From assembly GCA_030019335.1 (NCBI GenBank), contig JASEET010000001.1, forward strand, positions 232,236 to 296,235: 64,000 nt of DNA. Direction: 5' to 3'. The position numbers were made by a program, and so were the translations under genes. The notes under the pieces are model-generated. The model was not told where the DNA came from. It worked only from the letters and a program-made list of their open reading frames with translations, and did not search any database. The stretch comes from Candidatus Bathyarchaeia archaeon (lineage in GTDB: Archaea > Thermoproteota > Bathyarchaeia > Bathyarchaeales > Bathycorpusculaceae). This document shows, piece after piece, positions 27,035 through 36,128 of the stretch (the stretch's first letter is position 1; the number at the start of each line of letters is the position of its first letter).

Positions 27035-28282
27035 TTATGGCCATAAGCCAAGTGTTTTTATTGCTTCGGCTACTCTTCCAACACCAAGCATTAAAGCTGC
27101 TGTTCGCATGTCACTTTCTTCCTTTCTCATTATGTTATAGACATCGCTGAAAGCCTTAACCATCTTGTTTTCCAATTTCTGGTTTACCTCTTCTAATGTC
27201 CAATGTTCTCTTGTGAGATTTTGAACCCATTCATAGTAGCTTGCTGTTACGCCTCCGGAGTTAGCTAAAATGTCTGGAGCAAGCATTATCCCTTTTTCAT
27301 CAAGTATTTTATCGGCTTCTGGAGTTGTTGGTCCGTTTGCGCCTTCAACAACTATTTTTGCTTTTATTTTGTCTGCGTTGGCTTTTGTTATTTGGTTTTC
27401 TAAGGCTGCTGGTATAAGTATGTCGCATTTTGTTTCAAGGAGTTCTTCGTTTTTTATGTTTTTGCATCCTTTATAATTGACCACAGAGCCTGTTTTGGAT
27501 TTGTGTTCATAAACATCGTATGGGTTTAAACCCTTCTGGCAATAGATTCCTCCTACAGAATCGCTTACCGCCACAACTTTACAGCCCATGTCATAGGCTA
27601 TTTTGGCAGCATTCCAACCCACATTTCCATAACCTTGAACAGCAACCGTTGCGCCATTAAACTTTAAGTCCCTAACCTTTGCGGCTTCTCTTGCGCAAAC
27701 CACCACGCCTAATGATGTAGCTTCAGCTCTTCCTTCTGAACCGCCTATGCTTATTGGTTTTCCAGTGACGCATTCTGAAACGCTGTAGCCTTTAAATTGG
27801 CTGTAGGTGTCCATTATCCAAGCCATTGTTTGGGCATATGTGTAAACGTCTGGCGCTGGCACGTCGCGGTAGGGTCCAATAACATCCAAGATTAAGCTTG
27901 TGTATCGTCTTGTTAGGCGTTCAATTTCGTTTAAATTCATTTTTTTAGGGTTGCAGCATACTCCGCCTTTTGCGCCTCCATATGGTATATCAACAACAGC
28001 GCATTTCCAAGTCATCCACATCGCCAAAGCAGTGACTTCATCTAATGTAACATTCGGGTGATAACGTATTCCTCCTTTGAAGGGTCCTCTTGCATCGTTA
28101 TGTTGGACTCGGCAACCAGTGAAGGTGCTGATTTCGCCGTTGTCCATTTTTATTGAAATGGAAACAATGAGTGAACGTTTTGGATGTTTTAGCATTTCGT
28201 GTATTCCAGGGTCAAGGTTCAATTTTTCTGCGGCTATTCTTAATTGTTCTAATGCCGTGTCTAATGCTGACTGTTCTTTCAT
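27035..28282 (-). CDS. gdhA: Glutamate dehydrogenase
   Basis: GDH interconverts glutamate with 2-oxoglutarate and ammonia. The protein has the dehydrogenase signature PYGGAKGGVCCNPK with the catalytic lysine, RYHPNVTLDEVTALAMWMTWK, the catalytic-Asp region PAPDVYTYAQTMAW, and the Rossmann loop VAVQGYGNVGWNAAK. Cofactor preference (NAD or NADP) cannot be read with certainty. The ATG at 28282 is preferred; a GTG at 28303 adds seven residues. With the downstream glutamate synthase it forms a nitrogen-assimilation pair. Confidence 0.95.
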   Translation of the reverse strand: MKEQSALDTALEQLRIAAEKLNLDPGIHEMLKHPKRSLIVSISIKMDNGEISTFTGCRVQHNDARGPFKGGIRYHPNVTLDEVTALAMWMTWKCAVVDIPYGGAKGGVCCNPKKMNLNEIERLTRRYTSLILDVIGPYRDVPAPDVYTYAQTMAWIMDTYSQFKGYSVSECVTGKPISIGGSEGRAEATSLGVVVCAREAAKVRDLKFNGATVAVQGYGNVGWNAAKIAYDMGCKVVAVSDSVGGIYCQKGLNPYDVYEHKSKTGSVVNYKGCKNIKNEELLETKCDILIPAALENQITKANADKIKAKIVVEGANGPTTPEADKILDEKGIMLAPDILANSGGVTASYYEWVQNLTREHWTLEEVNQKLENKMVKAFSDVYNIMRKEESDMRTAALMLGVGRVAEAIKTLGLWP

Positions 28283-28317
28283 AAAACCACTCTTCTTCAG
28301 CACGTTTGTCTAAAGGT

Positions 28318-28326
28318 TATTTAAAG
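28318..28326 (-). promoter_or_regulatory. TATA-like box for gdhA
   Basis: On the minus strand ctttaaata lies about 36-44 bases upstream of the gdhA ATG, a typical archaeal distance for a short leader. Confidence 0.45.
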
Positions 28327-28395
28327 TTTTAAGCATAAGAAGTTTGGTTTTTGTTTCCTAAAATGCACTTATATAGAAAAAGAGAGGAGGGATGT

Positions 28396-30003
28396 TTAGT
28401 CTAGGATTTTTTCGATTGCTTCTTTTTCTGCTTCTTGAGGCATTGGTATGCCTGTAACTTTTGCTGCTGTTTCGCTTAAGCTCATCAAGTCATTTCTGTT
28501 AATAAGCTCAAGTTTCCATTTTCTGCTGCCAGCAAGAAGCTGTTTTAGTCCAACGCCTATGCGATCCGTAAGATATGTATACAGTGCAATGGCTTCCCAA
28601 GGTATCTCTTTAAAGCGTTCGCCAAACTTTTCTTTTAATTCTGGGGCTGCAATGAAAAACTTTTCAGGAGTGTTGCCGTATCTGTCGGCGAAGGTTTTTG
28701 GCAGTTTGCCTTCTTGGGCTAATTGTTTGAAGTAGCTTGCTTTCATCACGGCTGTTAAGGGTGAGCGTCCCATTAGAACTGCTTTTACGAATGGTCCTTC
28801 TCCGAAGTTGCTCATGGCTGTTGCTTTGAAAATTTGTGTTTCGTTTATGAAGCCTCCAGCCATAATTAGGTCTGGCACATAACGCCCTTTCTTTTTCAAT
28901 ATTTGGGCGCATTTGAGGACTATGGCTTCTAAGTAAACTGTTGGAATGCTCACTTCATCCATCATTGGAACCGGACTCATGCCTGTTCCGCCGCCTGCCC
29001 CGTCGAAGTATACTGCGTCGATTTTTGCTTCTGACGCTATTTTCATCGTGTATGCCACTGCTGAGGGTCTGTATGCGCCAGTTTTTAATGTGACATGCTT
29101 TGCTCCTTGTTCCCGTAACCATTCTATATCTTCTATCATGTTCTTTTCTTTAGGTATGCCAACCCTGCTGTGTCTCTCGAAGGATTTGAAGACTCCATCT
29201 TTGAAGGCTTGCTGCACTGTTGGATCTTCTGGGTCTGGAATTACTATGTAGCCTCTTTTCTTCAGCATTATGGCTTTTTCTAAGTCTCTTACGCGAACTT
29301 CGCCTCCTATGGCTTTTGCGCCTTGTCCCCATTTTCTTTCGATTATGTTTACTTCCAGTTTTGATATGGCGTATACGTCTACGCCGAGTCTTTGGTCTTC
29401 AACATTTGTTTGTACTGCTATGTCGCCGTATTTTTCATCCCAAAACTTTCGGAAGAGGTCTACTCTGCGTTTCAGTTCTTTCGAGTATGTTACTTTGCCT
29501 TTTGTGAATTGGGCTTCTGGGTCCATGCCGCAAACGTTTTCTCCAACAACTATTATGGCTCCTGAAAGGGCTGAGCCCATTGCTAATCCTTCCCAGTTTA
29601 GTCTTGCAACGTCTGTTGAGCCGAAAGCGCCATTTAATATTGGGACTTTGATGGGTATGCCTGCAACTTTTGTTTCTATGTTAACATTTGGGAAGATGGC
29701 AACATCTGAGTTTTCCTCAATTCCTAAAGCTTCGAACAAGCCAGCTTGAATGTTAAAGTGGGACCAGTCTAATCCAAAATCTTTGAGGGCTCCGGCTGTA
29801 CTGTATCCGAATTGGACTGGTTCTGGGTATAGGGCTTCTCTTCCTCTGAAGGCTGACAAGCTTATTTCACACATTATTGGGCAGTCGCGGATGCATATGG
29901 GGCACATTCCACTTGTTGGGCTTGTATCTTTAACGCGTGTCATTGTTCCAGTTGTTGATTTTCCGTTCAAATAGGCACTATTTCTTTGAACACGTTCAGT
30001 CAT
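28396..30003 (-). CDS. Archaeal-type glutamate synthase large domain (FMN-binding GltB-like)
   Basis: The 535-residue protein corresponds to the FMN and Fe-S synthase domain of GltB without the glutaminase domain, the archaeal arrangement. Early cysteines MCPICIRDCPIMC could bind an Fe-S cluster. The barrel shows GAKAIGGEVRVRDLEKA, HVTLKTGAYRPSAVAY, FDGAGGGTGMSPVP and ADRYGNTPEKFF. It makes glutamate from 2-oxoglutarate and ammonia or channelled glutamine nitrogen; no glutaminase or NAD(P)H subunit is adjacent. The start is the ATG at 30003: the GTG at 30012 is part of the aaaggtga Shine-Dalgarno. Confidence 0.88.
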   Translation of the reverse strand: MTERVQRNSAYLNGKSTTGTMTRVKDTSPTSGMCPICIRDCPIMCEISLSAFRGREALYPEPVQFGYSTAGALKDFGLDWSHFNIQAGLFEALGIEENSDVAIFPNVNIETKVAGIPIKVPILNGAFGSTDVARLNWEGLAMGSALSGAIIVVGENVCGMDPEAQFTKGKVTYSKELKRRVDLFRKFWDEKYGDIAVQTNVEDQRLGVDVYAISKLEVNIIERKWGQGAKAIGGEVRVRDLEKAIMLKKRGYIVIPDPEDPTVQQAFKDGVFKSFERHSRVGIPKEKNMIEDIEWLREQGAKHVTLKTGAYRPSAVAYTMKIASEAKIDAVYFDGAGGGTGMSPVPMMDEVSIPTVYLEAIVLKCAQILKKKGRYVPDLIMAGGFINETQIFKATAMSNFGEGPFVKAVLMGRSPLTAVMKASYFKQLAQEGKLPKTFADRYGNTPEKFFIAAPELKEKFGERFKEIPWEAIALYTYLTDRIGVGLKQLLAGSRKWKLELINRNDLMSLSETAAKVTGIPMPQEAEKEAIEKILD

Positions 30004-30008
30004 TTTAT

Positions 30009-30067
30009 TCACCTTTACATTTGCAAACTTTTAGATATGAAGGGTAATTTGCATGCACATTTAAACA
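30009..30067 (-). promoter_or_regulatory. Promoter and Shine-Dalgarno of the glutamate synthase gene
   Basis: Minus-strand tgtttaaatg (30058-30067) looks like a TATA box. aaaggtga (30009-30016) is a strong Shine-Dalgarno five bases before the ATG at 30003, and it decides the start. Confidence 0.5.
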
Positions 30068-30139
30068 TTACTTTAAAAGAATGCTGAAATGAACATTTAT
30101 GTACAATAATTCTTTGAGGCTCTGACTCTACATAAGCAT

Positions 30140-30280
30140 TTAAGGGATATCTATCTGCAATCCCTTAACTGCATACTCTCGCCTTTGGTACGTTTGAGAG
30201 CCGTATCTTCCCCCAGCCTTCTTAACTCTTAAAAAGTTCTTATCGTCCTGCTTTGAAAGGTCTATAACCACTTGCGTCAT
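30140..30280 (-). other. Possible small ORF of 46 residues, unrecognised
   Basis: An uninterrupted minus-strand frame begins MTQVVIDLSKQDDKNF and ends GLQIDIP. Its ATG overlaps a TGA of an upstream degraded frame (ATGA). The composition is protein-like, but it matches no family I know. It may be the tail of the decayed gene described next. Confidence 0.3.
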
Positions 30281-30600
30281 ATGTCAATTATGGCGCAAAA
30301 CTCTTTTGGATGGGCATTTTTTGCCATGGTCCAATAAGCGAGGGTTTGATAAGCATACAATGCGGGACAAACGTGTCCAAAGAAAGTTTTAACTGCGTCT
30401 CTTCCCCAGTTATGTTCCATAATAGACAAGCTGTTAAAAACAAATCTCGTTCCAAGCGTTACAAATTCTCTCTCAATTCTTCCAAAAAGTGGTGGAAACG
30501 GTCTGGGTCTTTTGAGCTTGGAACTTTTCTAATCCATGGTGGAGCCTTGTCATAGAAGTCGCTGAATATAAGTTCGCCTTGTCCAGCCGGCAAAATCTGG
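30277..30600 (-). pseudogene. Decayed minus-strand coding fragment, unidentified
   Basis: Two overlapping minus-strand frames read like one protein broken by a two-base AG repeat at about 30466-30474. One gives FYDKAPPWIRKVPSSKDPD and FHHFLEELRE; after the shift the other gives FVTLGTRFVFNSLSIMEHNW and FFGHVCPALYAYQTLAYW, ending at a TGA at 30277. The GHVCP motif recalls the GHxCPG of FmdE-like proteins, but the resemblance is too short to assign. There is no credible start codon, since the fragment meets the truncated TldE at about 30600. It is probably a relic left by a rearrangement. Confidence 0.4.
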
Positions 30601-30610
30601 CACAGAAGAA

Positions 30611-31411
30611 GTGTCAAGCTGGGATTTTCTTATATCCAGAAGCTACACAGAAAATTTGCAACCCATTACTTTTAATGCTTTTAAAAGGACTATTGAAAGT
30701 TTAGGCAAGAAAATGTTTCCACAAAAACATGTTGGTCCTGTTATTTTCGAAAACCAAAGTTGGAATCAACTTTTCTCGGTAATTTTCACTTCTGGCATTT
30801 CAGCTCTTAACGTTCAAGAAAATCGTTCCGTCTATAAAGGAAAATTAGGAACTCAAGTGGCAAAGGAAAGCGTCTCCATTGTTGATGATGGAACACTGCC
30901 AGAAGGCATTGGCACTAGCAAATTTGATGATGAAGGGGTACCTAAACAGAAGACTTCCATAATCGAGAAAGGTACGCTCACTAACATCTTGTATGATAAT
31001 TATACTGCAAAACGTGAAAAACGCGAAAGTACCGGAAACGCAAGCAGATTAGGGCGTGTAACGGCTGCTTATGCCAACCAGCCCATGATTAGTCCTTCAA
31101 ATCTTATATTACAACCAAATAAAGGAAGCCTTGAAGATTTGATGAGTGAGTTAAAAGATGGTGTGTTAGTGAAAGGTTCTCTGATAGGGGCATTGCATTC
31201 AAACGTTATAACTGGCGACTTTTCCGTAACTGCCGATAACGCCTTCAAAATAGAAAATGGCGAGGTCGCGTTCCCACTCAAAGCTTGCACTGTTGCTGGA
31301 AACCTCTATGAAGCATTAAATCACGTTATTGCAATTGGAAATGATTCTAAAAGCTTTGAAAACTCCATCTGCCCATCCCTCATCTTAGACAAAATTGTGG
31401 TTTCCACATAA
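30611..31411 (+). pseudogene. N-terminally truncated TldE/PmbA-family protein
   Basis: The 266-residue frame aligns only with the second half of TldE/PmbA, which is normally around 440 residues. KKMFPQKHVGPVIFENQSW, SVSIVDDGTLPEGIGTSKFD, GVPKQKTSIIEKGTL, GNASRLGRVTAAYANQP and SVTADNAFKIENGE are characteristic. The N-terminal domain is missing and is replaced by the decayed minus-strand sequence. TldE acts with TldD as a heterodimeric metalloprotease; no tldD is in the window. The GTG at 30611 has no good Shine-Dalgarno, so it is probably not expressed as a functional protein. Confidence 0.75.
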
Positions 31412-31476
31412 TCGCTTTTTCTTTGATAGCATTTATTAGCAATTCTGTAAATATGTTTTGAAGAGGAGTGAACCCT

Positions 31477-33747
31477 TTGAGTTTTGGAATGTGGGCTGAA
31501 AAATACCGACCAAAAACATTGGATGATATGGTTAACCAAAAAGAAATAGTTGAACGCTTAAAAAGCTTCGTTAAATCAAGAAATGTACCACACTGTATTT
31601 TTGCAGGACCGCCTGGAACGGGAAAAACCACTGCTGCACTTTGTTTGGCTAGAGACCTTTATGGCGACGCTTATAGGGAGCATATTATGGAGTTAAACGC
31701 CAGTGACGAAAGAGGAATCAACGTTGTTCGGGAAACTGTAAAAACCTTTGCGAGAGTTAGGTCAATTGGTGAAATCTCATTCAAAACAATGATTTTGGAT
31801 GAAGCGGACAACATGTGTCTGCATCCTGATACAAAAGTCATAGTGGGCACGTTAAACAACCTGCATGTGATGAGTCTAAGGGAGCTTAAGGATAAGTATC
31901 GTTACGACTCGTTTGATATTCCAACTTTAAATCCAAAAACATTAAGACCTGAAAATGATGGAGGTCACATAGTACAATCTGGGATAGCCGATCTATACCT
32001 AATAACATTAGAGGACGGTAGACAAACACTAGCATCGTCTGAACACCCTTTCTTCATACTACGCAACGGAATTAAAGTAATAAGGACTAGAGAGATGATT
32101 GAGGGAACAATGATAGCGGATTTCAGCGATAAGTTCTTGACGTGTGATAATTGTGGAAAATTGTTTTATAGACTCAATCCGAACGACCTTTACCAAAGAT
32201 GCTTCTGCTCTGAGGAATGTAGAAACAGGTGGTTTGGCAACATCTCGAAAAGCCGTAGCCTTCAAGAAAGACGAATAATTGCTTTAAAGGGAGCTCAAGC
32301 CTTGAAAGAAAAGGGTGTTTATCAAAGTGAAGGGTATCGTAGAAAACGCTCAGAGATTGCTAATAGGCTAAAGAAGGAAGGCAAATTTACAAACAGGAAA
32401 TCGCCTAGATATTGGTTAGGTAAGGAGCTTAGCGAAGAACATAGGAGACATATAAGTGAGGGCGTTAGAAGAACGTTAAAAGAACATCCGGAAATTAAAG
32501 AGAAAATTTCTAGATCGACACGGAGGGCGTTGGCTCAAAGCAAGAAGTATAAAAAACTAGTTAAATCCGGATTCTTTAAGCGAACAGCGTACGAAGGTTG
32601 GAAGAAGTCCGTAGAGGCTTGGAAGAAGAAGGGATATAGATCTAACATAGAGGAGAAAATGGCTAATCTCCTAAAAACATGGAAAATACCCTATAATAGA
32701 GAGGTTTACATGCGCTTAAACGACACGACCACATCTATTGACTTCATGCTTGGTGGGAAAGTGGCGCTCTTAGTAAATGGATGCTGGTGGCATTGTTGTA
32801 AAACATGTAACATAACTCCTAAATATTCTTCTCAAAGAGCGAATCTTATAAAGGATTTAAAATTCATCGAAGCTTTAAAAGAGAAAGGACACGAAGTAGT
32901 CGTTGTCTGGGAACATGAATTATCGAATATGGATAATATGGGAAATGTAAAAGAGCGGATCTATGAGGCGCTGGGCGTTTCGGGGCATGGAAAACCAAAA
33001 ATTAAGCACGCTAAGGTGAAATCCATAGAATACATAGGTAAATGTGAAGTGTTAAACATATCGGTTAAGAAAAATAAAAATTTCTTCTTAGCAAATGGAA
33101 TACTGACGCATAATACAAGTGATGCTCAACAAGCGTTGAGGCGAACGATGGAGCGTTACACAGAAACCTGTCGATTTATTTTAATTGTGAATTATAGTGG
33201 AAAAATAATAGAGCCTATTCAATCAAGGTGCGCACCTTTCCGCTTCACATATTTACCAAGAGAAGAGCACGACCGGCATTTAAAGCAGATAGCTAAAGAA
33301 GAAAAAGTGAAATTGTTAGAGGAGGGTTTAGACGCCATTTTTGAGGTTTGCAGTGGAGACTTGAGAAGGGCAATAAACACATTACAAGCTGCGGCTTCAC
33401 TAAATAAACCGGTTGACGCAAAAGTTATCTATTCGATTACCGGAAGGGCTAATCCAGCGGATGTCCAAAAAATGATAGAAATCGCCACGAACGGCAACTT
33501 TTTGGAAGCAAGAAAACAACTGCGTGACATGATTCAAAAATATGGGGTGGCTGGAAGCGACATAATTCGTCAAATCCACACGGAAATTTTCAGAGCAGAC
33601 ATGCCAGAACAATGGAAGATAAAGCTGGCAGACATCGTTGGTGAAATAGATTATAGGCTTGTTGAGGGTGCAGACGAAGAGGTTCAACTGAGCGCATTGT
33701 TGGCTAGGCTTGTTGAAGCTGGTTATGAATTAAGAAAAGCAAACTAG
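31477..33747 (+). CDS. rfcS: Replication factor C small subunit, interrupted by an intein
   Basis: The clamp-loader small subunit loads PCNA on primed DNA. The extein halves sum to about 323 residues, normal for RfcS. WAEKYRPKTLDDMVNQ opens the protein; Walker A is AGPPGTGKTT and Walker B ILDEADNM; after the intein come TSDAQQALRRTMERY, the sensor region and the SRC motif IQSRCAPF. The intein lies directly behind DEADNM, so splicing is essential for ATPase function. The TTG at 31477 has gaggag at good spacing and yields the usual N-terminus; a GTG nine bases upstream overlaps that Shine-Dalgarno. It abuts rfcL. Confidence 0.95.
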   Translation: MSFGMWAEKYRPKTLDDMVNQKEIVERLKSFVKSRNVPHCIFAGPPGTGKTTAALCLARDLYGDAYREHIMELNASDERGINVVRETVKTFARVRSIGEISFKTMILDEADNMCLHPDTKVIVGTLNNLHVMSLRELKDKYRYDSFDIPTLNPKTLRPENDGGHIVQSGIADLYLITLEDGRQTLASSEHPFFILRNGIKVIRTREMIEGTMIADFSDKFLTCDNCGKLFYRLNPNDLYQRCFCSEECRNRWFGNISKSRSLQERRIIALKGAQALKEKGVYQSEGYRRKRSEIANRLKKEGKFTNRKSPRYWLGKELSEEHRRHISEGVRRTLKEHPEIKEKISRSTRRALAQSKKYKKLVKSGFFKRTAYEGWKKSVEAWKKKGYRSNIEEKMANLLKTWKIPYNREVYMRLNDTTTSIDFMLGGKVALLVNGCWWHCCKTCNITPKYSSQRANLIKDLKFIEALKEKGHEVVVVWEHELSNMDNMGNVKERIYEALGVSGHGKPKIKHAKVKSIEYIGKCEVLNISVKKNKNFFLANGILTHNTSDAQQALRRTMERYTETCRFILIVNYSGKIIEPIQSRCAPFRFTYLPREEHDRHLKQIAKEEKVKLLEEGLDAIFEVCSGDLRRAINTLQAAASLNKPVDAKVIYSITGRANPADVQKMIEIATNGNFLEARKQLRDMIQKYGVAGSDIIRQIHTEIFRADMPEQWKIKLADIVGEIDYRLVEGADEEVQLSALLARLVEAGYELRKAN
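31816..33114 (+). mobile_element. RfcS intein with zinc finger, NUMOD3 and Vsr-like EDxHD nuclease
   Basis: A 433-residue intein: first residue Cys (CLHPDTKVIVGTL), block B ASSEHPFFILRNG, C-terminus FFLANGILTHN, then extein Thr. The middle lacks LAGLIDADG. Instead it has a CxxC/CxxxxxC-type zinc finger (32143-32220; CDNCGKLF and CFCSEEC), a NUMOD3 DNA-binding segment (about 32398-32500; WLGKELSEEHRRHISEGV), and a nuclease domain (about 32641-32925). The nuclease reads SNIEEKMANLL, TSIDFMLGGK, LVNGCWWHCC, LIKDLKFIEAL and VVVWEHEL, the order of the Vsr-like EDxHD homing endonuclease family. Confidence 0.9.
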
Positions 33748-35019
33748 GTGCGAAAAGTATTGTATGCTGCTTGGACTGTTAAGCATAAACCAAAATCTCT
33801 AAAAAATGTCGTTGGAAACAAAGAAGTCATCCAAAAGTTTGTCAATTGGGTGAAATCTTGGGAAAACGGCATTCCAAAGAAGAGGGCTACCTTTCTGTAT
33901 GGACCGCCAGGTATCGGAAAAACCGTTACGGTTGAAGCCCTAGCTAACGATTTCCAGATGGAGCTTGTGGAGAAAAATGCAAGTGACTATCGAACTGAAA
34001 GTGCTATACGGCGTTTTGCAGGTTTAGCTTCACAATATGGGTCATTATTTGATGGGAAAAGAATTGTTTTGCTTGATGAGTTGGATGGATTAACGGGCAC
34101 AGCTGATAAGGGTGGAGTAAAGGCAATAACTGAAATTATAAAATCCGCTCAATGTCCAGTAGTTTTAATAGCCAACAATGCTTATGACCCGCGGTTCTCA
34201 AATCTCCGCAACTACTGCCTTCTAATAGAGTTTAAGAAGCCACCCGCTGGCGAGGTTATGAAGCACTTAAAACGCATATGTGCACGTGAGGGAATCCAAG
34301 CCGACGAAAACGCGTTAAAATTCATTGCTCAACGCTCAGAGGGCGATGTCCGCTCAGCAGTAAACGACCTTCAAGCTTTGGCTCAAGGCAAGAAGAGGCT
34401 AACTTATGAGGATGTTTCGTGGCTTGGTTACCGCGACAGACAAGAAACAATTTTCACCGTGCTAAGAATGATAATTTACGGAAAAACATGTGCTGGTGCA
34501 AAACGGGCGGTAGACATGGCTGACGTTGACATCGACATGCTTTTTGAATGGATATACGAAAACGTTCCAGCACACCTAACCGACCCGCATGACCTTGCCA
34601 GAGCCATGGATGCACTCTCAATTGCAGACGTTTATCGCGGCAGAATCCGCGCAACTCAGGACTGGAGCTTTACGCGCTACGTCATCGACTACATGACCGC
34701 TGGCGTGGCTATGGCTAGACAAAACACCAAAACTCGTGGGTGGATACCGTTCAAGTTTCCCGGGCGTATACGAATGTTATCAAGATCTAAGGCTGAACGT
34801 GCAATGCAGTTACGCATTGGATACAAAATTAAGCGCAAATGCCACATTTCAGCCGTTAGAGCCTCAAAAGAGATTCTTCCCTACCTAAGAATTATCTTTA
34901 AGAACAACGTGAATATGGCTGCTGGACTTGCAAAATGGCTTGACTTAGACCCAGAGATGATCGAGTATCTGGTCGGAACCAAGGAAAAAGCTGAAGCCAT
35001 AATTAAACTGTTAAGTTAA
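33748..35019 (+). CDS. rfcL: Replication factor C large subunit
   Basis: The 423-residue clamp-loader large subunit. WTVKHKPKSLKNVVGNK, Walker A LYGPPGIGKTVTVEALA, Walker B VLLDELDGLTG and the sensor-2 region GDVRSAVNDLQALAQG are all present. The C-terminal helical collar ends with a leucine-rich helix; no obvious PIP box is visible at the very end. The start is GTG at 33748, immediately after the rfcS stop codon, so the genes are coupled. With pcn, primase, GINS and MCM this completes a replication-rich segment. Confidence 0.95.
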   Translation: MRKVLYAAWTVKHKPKSLKNVVGNKEVIQKFVNWVKSWENGIPKKRATFLYGPPGIGKTVTVEALANDFQMELVEKNASDYRTESAIRRFAGLASQYGSLFDGKRIVLLDELDGLTGTADKGGVKAITEIIKSAQCPVVLIANNAYDPRFSNLRNYCLLIEFKKPPAGEVMKHLKRICAREGIQADENALKFIAQRSEGDVRSAVNDLQALAQGKKRLTYEDVSWLGYRDRQETIFTVLRMIIYGKTCAGAKRAVDMADVDIDMLFEWIYENVPAHLTDPHDLARAMDALSIADVYRGRIRATQDWSFTRYVIDYMTAGVAMARQNTKTRGWIPFKFPGRIRMLSRSKAERAMQLRIGYKIKRKCHISAVRASKEILPYLRIIFKNNVNMAAGLAKWLDLDPEMIEYLVGTKEKAEAIIKLLS

Positions 35020-35036
35020 AAAGCTGAATGCACAGT

Positions 35037-35363
35037 TCAGTGTATTTTGCTTCCTTCCGCAACATCTTTTTCCGGCTGCAAACACACCACGTTTTCCTCA
35101 TCATCTTCAGCAGCCAAAATCATGCATTGTGATTCCACACCCATGAACCTTCTCCGCTGAAGATTCAAGATGAAAGCATACTTTTTGCCAACTAGGTCTT
35201 CAGGCTTATACCATTGTAAAAGTCCAGCAACCGCTTGCCTTTTTTCCGTTCCAAAATCAACAATCATTCTTATGAGATTCCGCGAACCCGAAATTTGATT
35301 TGCCTCTATAACTTTTCCAACACGCATATCCAGCTTTTGAAACTCTTCAAAGGATATTTCCAT
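35037..35363 (-). CDS. Methionyl-tRNA synthetase beta / tRNA-binding (OB-fold) protein
   Basis: A 108-residue stand-alone tRNA-binding domain. FQKLDMRVGKVIEANQI, SRNLIRMIVDFGTEKRQAVAG, and VESQCMILAAEDDEENV match the EMAPII/Trbp111 OB fold found at the C-terminus of MetRS. In many archaea this domain is a separate gene that binds MetRS in trans and raises affinity for tRNA. The catalytic metG is not in the window. Convergent with rfcL. Confidence 0.87.
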   Translation of the reverse strand: MEISFEEFQKLDMRVGKVIEANQISGSRNLIRMIVDFGTEKRQAVAGLLQWYKPEDLVGKKYAFILNLQRRRFMGVESQCMILAAEDDEENVVCLQPEKDVAEGSKIH

Positions 35364-35405
35364 TTTTCACAGCCTCATTTTCCAATTTCCATGTAAAATA
35401 GACTA

Positions 35406-36125
35406 TTAAGTTTTATGCGTTTCCCTTTTCCGTTTTATTTTCTCGACAGTTTTTGCCACTCCTTCCCAGCCTTCGACAGCCTTCGAATAAACTATTTCGA
35501 AAGCTTCCTTCGAAGTTAATCCGGGCAGTTCTTCGCCAACAGCTTTTCTCGCGAGATATGCTGCTGCACTCAAGACTTCACCGTTTAACCGTGAATCCAT
35601 TAAATCCGCCAAATGACAAATCAAAGCTTCAATGGTGTGTGGTCTAATTGGACCGTAATTTCCGTGATGGGCAGACACCACGTGAACTAATTCTAATGGA
35701 AAACCTCTTCGAACAAGCTCTGAAATTACAAGAGATAAATGGTCCAAGTAATCAGCTAAACGCGTTGAACTATAACTCCCATTTTCATTCACAGTATATG
35801 TGATGGGCTTAAAAATATCATGCAACAAGACACCAGCTACGACGAGATCGTGGTTAACTTTTCCATGGTAAATCTTCTCTACAGAGTTGCACATTGCTAG
35901 TGCGAGGTTAGTTGTTGAAACAACGTGCTCAATGTAGCCGCCTGGATAACAGTGATGATGTGACAATCCAGCGGGCGAAATTTCAAGAGGCAGACCTGAA
36001 TACTTTTTCCCATTTATTTCAAATGTAGGATTTTCCAGTAGTTCAATAACTTTTTTCCGAAGCTTTCCGTCACGAATCTTGTCCGCCAATGCCTTAAGTT
36101 TTGGATGAAGCAATTCGTATTTCAC
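35406..36125 (-). CDS. HD-domain phosphohydrolase
   Basis: The 239-residue HD-superfamily protein has metal ligands in order: H in SHHHCYPGGYIEHV, the HD doublet in GVLLHDIFKP, H in DYLDHLSL, HH in VVSAHHGNYGP, and Asp in HLADLMDSRL. It resembles archaeal HD phosphohydrolases, including the type represented by MptB (dihydroneopterin cyclic phosphate phosphodiesterase of tetrahydromethanopterin synthesis) and YhaM-like 3'-5' exonucleases. I cannot choose between these from motifs. It lies four bases from nfi, so the two are probably co-transcribed. Confidence 0.75.
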   Translation of the reverse strand: MKYELLHPKLKALADKIRDGKLRKKVIELLENPTFEINGKKYSGLPLEISPAGLSHHHCYPGGYIEHVVSTTNLALAMCNSVEKIYHGKVNHDLVVAGVLLHDIFKPITYTVNENGSYSSTRLADYLDHLSLVISELVRRGFPLELVHVVSAHHGNYGPIRPHTIEALICHLADLMDSRLNGEVLSAAAYLARKAVGEELPGLTSKEAFEIVYSKAVEGWEGVAKTVEKIKRKRETHKT

Positions 36126-36128
36126 TCC

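Noticed and set aside
30310..30555. Plus-strand 81-residue frame upstream of TldE as its N-terminus
   Set aside because: It does not resemble the TldE N-domain; the minus strand reads more protein-like here.
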